Assembly: GCA_964636885.1 (NCBI GenBank)
Contig: CAZWVA010000067.1
Span: 1 to 13,831, forward strand
DNA: 13,831 nucleotides
Direction of reading: 5' to 3'
Origin: CAZWVA01 sp964636885
GTDB lineage: Bacteria; Desulfobacterota_D; UBA1144; Nemesobacterales; CSP1-2
In this document: piece after piece, positions 7,752-13,831 of the stretch
Layout of the letters: each line of letters starts with the position of its first letter
How positions within the stretch are numbered: the stretch's first letter is position 1
The notes under the pieces: model-generated
Databases searched by the model: none
The model's input: only the letters and a program-made list of their open reading frames with translations
What the model was told of the DNA's origin: nothing
Program-made: the position numbers and the translations under genes

Positions 7752-8485
7752 CTAATCTACCCTGAACGGGGTATGAAAACAATAACACCAATCGGGTTGG
7801 TACGGGATACGATCCAAGGATGCCTCATCTTCGCCGTTAAAAACTGGGTCCTTTACCTCATCAGACTCCATGGATAGTTTGATCCTTAGGTTTCCATCGG
7901 CTCTTTTTATCCAGGAAACCATCCTTCTATAGACATCTACCCTTTGAAACTTTATATACCTGTATTTGCCATCCGTTGAAGGAAAGGGTTCACCCAGAAT
8001 CGTAGAGCTCCCAGGAAACCGGCTCATTATGGCATCGATAAGGAGCTTATGGAGCTTTATGGTTCCAAGCGATATGTAGTCTATTCTCCTCGTAATCCTT
8101 CTCCCACCCGTCGTATCTCATTATGGGGTCCAACCTCACGCCGATCGTGTAGCTCGACTCCTGACATCTTTTTGCCGCAATGAGCCTTTCTCTAAAGGCG
8201 GGGGTTTTGTGCTCTATTGAGTCCACAACCCTATCTGGACTGAAGGTCCAAGAGGGGATCATGTTCCTCGGGGGGTCCTTTATTGATAGGAGGTTCTCTA
8301 TATTCGTGCTCTTTGTGCTGAATTCAATAAACCCGTTTTGGTACTTTGAAAAAAGCCCTGCGACATCCAGAGAAAACCCCGTAAGGTCGTCAAAGGCCAG
8401 AGGGCAACTTGGATAGAACCCTTTCCGTAAAGGGGTGGTCTTTTATCCTCTCTTCTACGTAGAGTCTGTCGGGTCTTTGGGGCAT
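7752..8485 (-). pseudogene. broken spore-photoproduct-lyase-like radical SAM gene
   Basis: Three fragments in different frames line up in order with SPL-like radical SAM proteins. Fragment 1 begins at 8485 (MPQRPDRLYVEERIKDHPF...) and runs to a stop near 8391. Fragment 2 starts in another frame near 8400 (LAFDDLTGFS, then IEFSTKS, SIEHKTPAFRERL, RLDPIMRYDGWEKDYEE) and breaks near 8085. Fragment 3 continues at once in the third frame (IDYISLGTIKLH, RFPGSSTILGEPF, DGKYRYIKFQRVDVYRRM, SMESDEV) to a stop at 7752. About a hundred residues between fragments 1 and 2 are missing, including the CxxxCxxC cluster for the Fe-S centre and SAM. Roughly a dozen more are lost at the second break. Intact relatives repair thymine spore photoproduct or are uncharacterised; this copy cannot be active. 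It lies between the SCP2 and LLM genes on the same strand. Confidence 0.82.
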
Positions 8486-8539
8486 TGATCGCACATCCAC
8501 TAAAACCCGAGTGATGGGATATTAAAATCCTATAATACA

Positions 8540-8863
8540 TCACTTGCCGAATAGCTTTCCCAGTTTCATAGCAAGCCCAAGATCGCCAAAGAGTTTTAGC
8601 TTGCCCCTCATAAATGCGGATTCCGCGCTTAGCTCTCCTGTGGCTATCCTCACAAAATCCACGGAGGAAAGTGCGACCTTGCACTGGGCTTCTTCGTCGC
8701 TCTCTCTTATGCCAAAGGTCTCCTTCCTTAAATCCACGACCCAAGTGCCGCCGTCCGGCCCCCTGAGTACGAATTTATAAACGCCGCCTACCTTAGAAAA
8801 CTCATCGGTTCTTTCCCTTATCTTCCTCTCCATTCTTTCGAATATTTCCCTTGGCGTAGCCAT
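8540..8863 (-). CDS. SCP2 sterol-carrier-like lipid-binding domain protein
   Basis: The protein is a single SCP2 domain of 107 residues: an N-terminal helix (ATPREIFERMERKIRER), the strand pair GGVYKFVLRGPDGGTWVVD (26-44), a CKVALSSVDFVRIATGELSAESAFMRGKLK block (61-90) and a C-terminal hydrophobic helix (LFGDLGLAMKLGKLFGK). SCP2 domains bind lipids or fatty acyl groups in a hydrophobic tunnel; the ligand here is unknown. The frame is open from 8953, but the extra 30 residues do not resemble the family. The ATG at 8863 starts the usual MATPxEIF beginning, so it is chosen, although its AAGGA is only 1 nt upstream. It heads the minus-strand cluster and is divergent from thiC. Confidence 0.85.
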   Translation of the reverse strand: MATPREIFERMERKIRERTDEFSKVGGVYKFVLRGPDGGTWVVDLRKETFGIRESDEEAQCKVALSSVDFVRIATGELSAESAFMRGKLKLFGDLGLAMKLGKLFGK

Positions 8864-8985
8864 ATCCTTGGTTTTTCCCCCGGTTTGTGAAAAGGTCATT
8901 GTACCATATAGGATGGTCGGGATTCCAGTGACGTATTGCTGATTCAACATCAAATCGGTTTAACTCAGGCACTGGGATTTGCTGA

Positions 8986-9014
8986 TTGACACTTGTGCTA
9001 AATCCTTTTATCAT
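8986..9014 (+). promoter_or_regulatory. thiC promoter, predicted near-leaderless transcript
   Basis: TTGACA (8986-8991, perfect consensus) and TATCAT (9009-9014, 5 of 6) are separated by exactly 17 bp. A start about 7 nt after the -10 falls at 9021-9022, that is, on or next to the A of the thiC ATG. The reading frame could formally begin with a TTG at 8986, but that TTG is the -35 element and the added residues are not part of ThiC. Confidence 0.62.
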
Positions 9015-9021
9015 AGAGGAT

Positions 9022-10914
9022 ATGGCTAAGAAAGAAGGTATTCCAACCGAGCGTACGATTAGCCGGGATCCTTTTCCGAATTCTAGGAAGATCTATGTTA
9101 AAGGTAAGCTACACGACATCAAGGTCGCGATGCGTGAAATCGAGTTAGGCGATTCCGACCCTATGTTTGCCACAAATGGCGGCTCGGTCAAGAACTACTC
9201 CATTACCGTTTACGATACAAGCGGTCCTTACACAGACCCGGATGTAGAAATAGACGTTCATAAAGGGCTTCCGCGCCTTAGAGAGAAATGGATCTTAGAT
9301 AGAGGGGATGTGGAAAGGCTTCAGGATTTTTCATCCGAATTTGCAAGGAGAAGCCTAAAGGACTCAAGGCTAGACGGTATCCGGTTTAAATACATAAGAA
9401 AACCTCTTAGAGCCAAACCGGGTAAAAACGTCACACAGATGCACTATGCCCGAAGGGGCATTATCACACCTGAGATGGAATACGTGGCTATCCGCGAGAA
9501 CCAGCGGATAGATGAACTGAGAGAGGAGATAAAGGCCCTTGCCAGGTACCATAGGGGAGAGGGATTTGGAGCCAATATACCGGATACCTACATCACCCCG
9601 GAGTTTGTCAGACAGGAGGTTGCAAGGGGAAGGGCCATCATACCAAGCAATATCAACCATCCTGAGAGCGAGCCTATGATAATAGGCAGGAACTTTCTGG
9701 TAAAGGTTAATGCCAACATAGGCAACTCGGCCGTAACCTCAAGCATCGAGGAGGAGGTAGAAAAGGCCGTCTGGGCCTGTCGCTGGGGTGCAGACACGAT
9801 AATGGATCTATCAACGGGAAAGAACATACACGAGACGAGGGAGTGGATCATAAGGAACTCCCCCGTTCCGGTAGGCACGGTGCCCATATACCAGGCACTG
9901 GAAAAGGTAGGAGGTAGGGCGGAGGATCTGACCTGGGAGATATTTAGAGACACCCTAATCGAGCAGGCAGAGCAGGGTGTGGACTACTTCACCATTCATG
10001 CAGGGGTGCTTCTGAGATACATCCCTCTAACGGCTAATAGGGTAACTGGGATCGTCTCAAGGGGTGGCTCCATCATGGCAAAGTGGTGTCTGGCACATCA
10101 TAAGGAGAACTTCTTATATACCAATTTTGAAGAGATATGCGAGATCATGAAGGCGTACGATGTGGCGTTCTCTCTGGGTGATGGTTTAAGACCCGGCTCT
10201 ATAGCCGATGCCAATGACGAGGCTCAGTTCGCTGAGTTGGAGACCTTAGGTGAGTTAACCCAAATCGCATGGAAACACGACGTACAGGTTATGATCGAAG
10301 GACCGGGTCACATCCCGATGCACTTAATTAGGGAGAACATGGAAAAGGAGCTCCAAATCTGCCATGAGGCCCCCTTTTATACACTTGGGCCGCTAACAAC
10401 GGATATCGCCCCTGGCTATGACCATATTACATCCGCTATCGGGGCGGCTTTAATTGGATGGTACGGGACGGCGATGCTCTGCTACGTTACCCCTAAAGAG
10501 CATCTTGGATTGCCCAATAAAAAAGACGTGAAGGAGGGCGTTATCGCATATAAGATCGCGGCACATGCTGCAGACCTGGCAAAGGGACACCCGGTCGCGC
10601 AACTAAGGGATAACGTGCTCAGCAAGGCGCGTTTCGAGTTCAGGTGGAACGACCAGTTTAATCTATCACTGGACCCGGATACGGCGCGTGAATACCACGA
10701 TGAAACCCTACCATCCAGTAATGCCAAGGTAGCCCACTTTTGCTCTATGTGCGGTCCCAAGTTCTGCTCCATGCGGATAACACAGGACGTGCGGGAATAC
10801 GCCTTGAAATACGGGATCTCAGAGGATGAGGCTATTCGGAGAGGAATGGAGGAAAAGGCAAAGGAATTTACCGAAGCCGGTGGGGAGGTTTACTTAACCA
10901 TCGGGAAACGGTGA
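9022..10914 (+). CDS. thiC: phosphomethylpyrimidine synthase (ThiC)
   Basis: ThiC is a radical SAM enzyme that rearranges aminoimidazole ribotide into hydroxymethylpyrimidine phosphate, the pyrimidine half of thiamine. The 630-residue length fits the longer bacterial form, with the N-terminal domain (SRDPFPNSRKIYV, then the NYSITVYDTSGPYTD region), the barrel with THAGV-type and GDGLRPGS motifs and MIEGPGHIPMH, and the C-terminal non-canonical Fe-S motif CxxCxxxxC (C575, C578, C583 in CSMCGPKFC). The ATG at 9022 is preferred over an upstream TTG because family members start near it (MAKKEG) and because the promoter leaves no room upstream. GAGGA lies 1 nt before the ATG. No other thi gene is in the window. 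Confidence 0.97.
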   Translation: MAKKEGIPTERTISRDPFPNSRKIYVKGKLHDIKVAMREIELGDSDPMFATNGGSVKNYSITVYDTSGPYTDPDVEIDVHKGLPRLREKWILDRGDVERLQDFSSEFARRSLKDSRLDGIRFKYIRKPLRAKPGKNVTQMHYARRGIITPEMEYVAIRENQRIDELREEIKALARYHRGEGFGANIPDTYITPEFVRQEVARGRAIIPSNINHPESEPMIIGRNFLVKVNANIGNSAVTSSIEEEVEKAVWACRWGADTIMDLSTGKNIHETREWIIRNSPVPVGTVPIYQALEKVGGRAEDLTWEIFRDTLIEQAEQGVDYFTIHAGVLLRYIPLTANRVTGIVSRGGSIMAKWCLAHHKENFLYTNFEEICEIMKAYDVAFSLGDGLRPGSIADANDEAQFAELETLGELTQIAWKHDVQVMIEGPGHIPMHLIRENMEKELQICHEAPFYTLGPLTTDIAPGYDHITSAIGAALIGWYGTAMLCYVTPKEHLGLPNKKDVKEGVIAYKIAAHAADLAKGHPVAQLRDNVLSKARFEFRWNDQFNLSLDPDTAREYHDETLPSSNAKVAHFCSMCGPKFCSMRITQDVREYALKYGISEDEAIRRGMEEKAKEFTEAGGEVYLTIGKR

Positions 10915-10939
10915 ATTACCTTCTACGATCATTTACTTG

Positions 10940-10957
10940 AAAGGGTTATTTCCCTTT
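10940..10957. terminator. weak convergent hairpin between thiC and the cyclophilin gene
   Basis: AAAGGG-TTATTT-CCCTTT is a perfect 6-bp stem with a 6-nt loop. It lies 25 nt after the thiC stop and straddles the stop codon of the opposing cyclophilin gene. Neither strand has a run of T after the stem, so it is at best a weak bidirectional terminator. Confidence 0.35.
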
Positions 10958-11623
10958 GCTCTCTACGAGTCTTACGGATTTAATCACAACCGGTTCGATA
11001 GGAACGTCCTGAAAGGGGCCATAGACCCCGGTTCTGACATTGGCGATCCTGTTTACCACGTCCATCCCCTCGATGACCCTGCCAAAGACAGCATAGCCAA
11101 AATTTTGGGGGCTATGGTTTAAAAAGTCGTTATCCACTTGATTGATAAAAAACTGCGAGGTAGCGCTATCTACTACGTTTGTGCGCGCCATGGCGATGGT
11201 TCCAGCCTCGTTCCTAAGACCGTTATCCGCCTCGTTCTTTATGGGCGGTTTTGTCGGTTTCTGCTCCATATCGGGAGTGAATCCTCCTCCCTGAATCATG
11301 AATCCGGGAATAACGCGATGAAATACCGTGCCATCGTAGAACCCGTCATTCACGTAAGATAGAAAATTCTTGACCGTTATCGGTGCCTTGTCCGGGTAAA
11401 GCTCTATCTTTATATCACCCATTGACGTATACATTATCACCATCGGGTTTCCTCCTTTAGTCTCTGTCTTCTCATTACCGGTCACTTGTTCTGCCTGCTT
11501 TTTTTCGATCTTTACATTTTCACTTTGCTCCTCTTTATTCTCCTTGCAACCACAGGCGAATATCGAAAAGGATGCGAGAATCATAACGGCAAGGAGACCA
11601 GTGGAAACTAAAACCGTCTTCAT
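10946..11623 (-). CDS. cyclophilin-type peptidyl-prolyl isomerase, lipoprotein
   Basis: Peptidyl-prolyl cis-trans isomerases speed protein folding. The 225-residue product begins with a lipoprotein signal peptide (hydrophobic 4-22, lipobox IFAC with C24), then a charged, low-complexity linker rich in K, E and Q (27-59), then a complete cyclophilin domain (61-220). The catalytic block FHRVIPGFMIQGG (101-113) holds the key arginine R103, with SQFFIN (156-161), FGRVIEGMDVV (180-190) and the closing KSVRLV strand. The signal places the full product in the envelope, probably periplasmic. The ATG at 11623 has AGAGG about 10 nt upstream. A much better ribosome binding site lies inside the gene in front of codon 61 (separate entry). 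It converges with thiC. Confidence 0.93.
   Translation of the reverse strand: MKTVLVSTGLLAVMILASFSIFACGCKENKEEQSENVKIEKKQAEQVTGNEKTETKGGNPMVIMYTSMGDIKIELYPDKAPITVKNFLSYVNDGFYDGTVFHRVIPGFMIQGGGFTPDMEQKPTKPPIKNEADNGLRNEAGTIAMARTNVVDSATSQFFINQVDNDFLNHSPQNFGYAVFGRVIEGMDVVNRIANVRTGVYGPFQDVPIEPVVIKSVRLVESKGK
11441..11458 (-). promoter_or_regulatory. strong internal ribosome binding site before the cyclophilin domain
   Basis: Reading the minus strand, AAAGGAGG (11458-11451) is followed by a 7-nt spacer and the in-frame ATG of residue 61 (11443-11441). This matches the full Shine-Dalgarno core at good spacing and is stronger than the site before the annotated start. Translation from here would give a 165-residue cyclophilin without signal peptide or linker, comparable with small cytoplasmic PpiB-type enzymes. 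Confidence 0.55.
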
Positions 11624-11723
11624 TCCGTCTAAACCTCTGCTTTAAGTTTACCCGATCTGCCTTCTATAAAAACCATAAAAATAACCTTAGATCAAGGACA
11701 AGGGATTGGCGAGAATGGATGAG

Positions 11724-13646
11724 TTAGGACGTCTCTCTATCCATGGTGAGAATCCCATGAAGGGTTTTTAGAAGGCTCTCCGCCGTGTAGGGTTTGGAGA
11801 GGAATGCCTTTACCTCGCTTTCGCTAACCATGGTAGCACCTTCGTTACCCTTGAGCCCGCTAACCGCTATCACCTTAACTCCTGGATCAATACGCCTCAG
11901 TGCCCTGATAGTTGCCGCTCCGTCCATAATGGGCATCATCATATCGAGAATAACGGCCTTTATCTCTTTTTGATTCTCTATATAGAGGGCTATGGCCTCA
12001 ACCCCGTCACTTGCCGTTATCACCCTGTATCCGTACGTTTCGAGGGTGGCTCTCGTGATCTCAAGGACCGATGCCTCGTCATCTACAACGAGTATCAACT
12101 CCCCGTTTCCCAATGGGAGCCTCTCCTCCCTTCTTGCCCTTGCCTCTTTGGTCTGTGATGTCTCAATTGCCGGTAGATACACCATGAACCTCGTTCCCTT
12201 TCCAACCTCGCTATAGACGTTTATGAACCCACCATGGCCCTTCACTATTCCAAAGGTGGTCGATAGACCGAGTCCGGTTCCCTTATCCGGCCCCTTAGTC
12301 GTGAAAAAAGGCTCAAAGATCCTGTCTATTATCTCAGGTGGAATACCAATCCCGGTATCTGAAACGGTAATAACAACGTAAGGACCGACCCTGGCATCTA
12401 TGTTCGTCTGTGCGTAGTTCTCATCTATGAGTAGATTCTCGGCAGAGATGGTAAGGGTACCGCCGTTTGGCATTGCATCACGGGCGTTTACGCATAGGTT
12501 CATTAGAACCTGATGGAGTTGTGTAGGGTCTCCTAGGATCGTCCAAAGATCTCTCGATGTATCGGTGTGTATATCTATCGATTTGGGGAAGGTCTCTTTC
12601 ACTATTTTCTCTATCTCGGGGATGAGATGCCTCATCTGAAGGACGGTGTGTTCACCCTCCTCCCCTCTTGCGAATGAGAGAACCTGCTTTACCAGATTGG
12701 CCCCGCGCCTTGCGCTCGCCTCAATCGTATCGAGCAACTTGCGGTTTTTCTCGTCTCCGTACTCCTGTCTTAAAATCCCGATTGCCATGATTATCGGCTG
12801 AAGGATGTTGTTTAGGTCATGTGCGATTCCGCCTGCGAGTGTACCGATACTCTCCATCCTCTGCGCGCGGAGGAGTTGAGATTCCATCCTCTTTCTCTCC
12901 GTGATATCCGTGTTTACGATAAGGATCCATTTGGGCTTTCCCTCATCGTCACGGACGAGTGTCCACCTGCTTTGTAGGATAACCTCCCTGCCCTCTTTGG
13001 TTACATGGTGTAGTTCCCCCTTCCATTCGCCTTTTTCTTTTGTGATTTTTACGGCCTCTTCGAATTCAGACGAACCCCCCCTATAGTAAATCTCATCGGC
13101 CCTTCTTCCTAAGACCTCTTCTTCTGTCCAACCGTAGAGCCGTCCGGCGGACTTATTCCAGAAGATCACTATGTGATCCGTATTCTGAACGATAATCGCA
13201 TCTGTGGCTATATCCAGTAAGGTTGCCATTTGCCTTACCTTTTCTTCTGCCCGCTTGCGCTCTGCCCGTTCCTCGACTTCGCTTAAAGCCCTTCGTACCG
13301 CAGAGACGAGACGCGATAGACGGTGTTTGAGGACATAATCCGTAGCCCCGCTCTTTATGGTTTCAATGGCGAGTTCCTCATCGATCACCCCGGAGACAAA
13401 GATGAAGGGCAAGTCGGGATACCTCTCCCTCATCATCTTAAGCGCGGAGATGCCATCGAGAGAGGGAAGCGAATAATCGGAAAGTACGAGGTCGATCTGG
13501 CCTTGTTCAAGGGCGGTAAGGAAGTCCCTTTGGTTTTCAACTCGCACCACATCGCAAACGATGCCCTCTTTCATTAGCATCGACCGTATCAGCTCTGCAT
13601 CATCTGGATTGTCTTCGAGGTGTAATATTTTTAAAGGCGGTTTCAT
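11724..13646 (-). CDS. soluble hybrid sensor histidine kinase (REC-PAS-HisKA-HATPase-REC)
   Basis: The 640-residue protein has no membrane segment. In order it shows: a receiver domain (about 5-122) with acidic pair E11/D12, phospho-acceptor D57 in LSDYSLP, S85 and K107; a short coiled coil (123-140); a PAS domain (about 141-250) ending in the usual NTDITERKR; a HisKA domain with H276 in AGGIAHDLNN; an ATPase domain with the N-box N387, DTGIGIP (430-436), FEPFF (444-448) and GTGLGLS (456-462); and a second receiver (about 516-636) with D522/D523, D568 in ILDMMMP and K618. All phosphorelay residues are intact. It likely takes phosphate or a signal through the first receiver and passes phosphate to the C-terminal one. 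No output domain is present, and partner and signal are unknown. GAAGGG precedes the ATG. Confidence 0.93.
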   Translation of the reverse strand: MKPPLKILHLEDNPDDAELIRSMLMKEGIVCDVVRVENQRDFLTALEQGQIDLVLSDYSLPSLDGISALKMMRERYPDLPFIFVSGVIDEELAIETIKSGATDYVLKHRLSRLVSAVRRALSEVEERAERKRAEEKVRQMATLLDIATDAIIVQNTDHIVIFWNKSAGRLYGWTEEEVLGRRADEIYYRGGSSEFEEAVKITKEKGEWKGELHHVTKEGREVILQSRWTLVRDDEGKPKWILIVNTDITERKRMESQLLRAQRMESIGTLAGGIAHDLNNILQPIIMAIGILRQEYGDEKNRKLLDTIEASARRGANLVKQVLSFARGEEGEHTVLQMRHLIPEIEKIVKETFPKSIDIHTDTSRDLWTILGDPTQLHQVLMNLCVNARDAMPNGGTLTISAENLLIDENYAQTNIDARVGPYVVITVSDTGIGIPPEIIDRIFEPFFTTKGPDKGTGLGLSTTFGIVKGHGGFINVYSEVGKGTRFMVYLPAIETSQTKEARARREERLPLGNGELILVVDDEASVLEITRATLETYGYRVITASDGVEAIALYIENQKEIKAVILDMMMPIMDGAATIRALRRIDPGVKVIAVSGLKGNEGATMVSESEVKAFLSKPYTAESLLKTLHGILTMDRETS

Positions 13647-13831
13647 AGGATTTCCCTTCTTCTAATGTTTATCATCTTTACACCTTTAGAGGCCACTCGT
13701 TTGTTATCATCCAAGACTTCCCAATCGTTTTCTCTACCGGTTGATTGAACTACCCGATAGGGGTATCCACACTCATAAACTAGAGTGGGTTTTAGGAGAA
13801 CTGCCTCCGCTTTTGGATAGGAATCCACGAC
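13643..13831 (-). CDS. C-terminal part of an unrecognised protein, cut by the window edge
   Basis: An open frame enters from the window edge and ends in a TGA that overlaps the kinase ATG by 4 nt (ATGA), a typical coupled junction. A GTG at 13828 could be a start, but the frame stays open to the last base, so the gene probably continues outside. The visible 62 codons include LVYECGYPYRVVQSTG, NDWEVLDDNKRVASKG and a basic end (INIRRREIL). No family is recognised. The overlap suggests it is co-transcribed with the kinase and may act in the same signalling pathway. Confidence 0.5.
   Translation of the reverse strand, partial: VVDSYPKAEAVLLKPTLVYECGYPYRVVQSTGRENDWEVLDDNKRVASKGVKMINIRRREIL

Noticed and set aside
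8298..8744. A 148-residue minus-strand open frame across the SCP2 gene and the SPL remnant.
   Set aside because: It is antiframe noise: it runs through the SCP2 gene in another frame, then the intergenic region and the first break of the pseudogene. Its composition is rich in R and shows no family pattern.
11667..11697. CCTTGATCTAAGG followed by T-rich sequence on the minus strand after the kinase gene, as a possible terminator.
   Set aside because: The stem is only 4 bp and would be too unstable; the T-rich tract is interrupted.

Overview
The window is a gene-dense stretch of a bacterial chromosome with intermediate GC. It uses AGG/AGA for arginine and ATA for isoleucine heavily. A signal-peptide lipoprotein and a membrane-anchored SPOR protein point to a cell with an envelope and peptidoglycan, most likely Gram-negative. 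The mix of an argB-argD-argF cluster, UvrC, ThiC, a luciferase-like (possibly F420-dependent) oxidoreductase, an SCP2 protein and a spore-photoproduct-lyase-like remnant fits an uncultured lineage around Desulfobacterota, Nitrospirota or Dadabacteria. The species cannot be fixed from the sequence alone. No rRNA, tRNA, CRISPR array, insertion sequence or phage gene was seen.

Layout. 1-3121 (+): a sigma70-type promoter drives argB-argD-argF, whose ends overlap (TTGA and TGATG junctions); these encode the kinase, aminotransferase and carbamoyltransferase steps of arginine synthesis. 3158-5038 (-): uvrC, complete, converging on argF. 5187-5453 (-): a small exported protein of unknown function with a near-consensus promoter overlapped by an imperfect palindrome. 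5604-6155 (+): an unrecognised soluble protein. 6163-8863 (-): a co-directional cluster read in the order SCP2 protein, broken spore-photoproduct-lyase-like radical SAM gene, LLM oxidoreductase, SPOR protein. 9022-10914 (+): thiC, with a promoter placed so that the mRNA would be nearly leaderless. 10946-11623 (-): a cyclophilin lipoprotein with a strong internal ribosome binding site at the start of its catalytic domain. 11724-13646 (-): a soluble REC-PAS-HisKA-HATPase-REC hybrid kinase, overlapping by 4 nt the end of a further gene that reaches the window edge.

Most of this is housekeeping metabolism and repair. No multi-gene novel system can be supported. The best leads are (1) the possible dual-start cyclophilin, which would give an envelope lipoprotein and a cytoplasmic PPIase from one gene, (2) the decayed radical SAM photolyase-like gene inside an otherwise intact gene cluster, and (3) thiC apparently transcribed without room for the usual TPP riboswitch. 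Several starts were moved inward from the longest reading frame because a Shine-Dalgarno sequence or family alignment favours an internal ATG.
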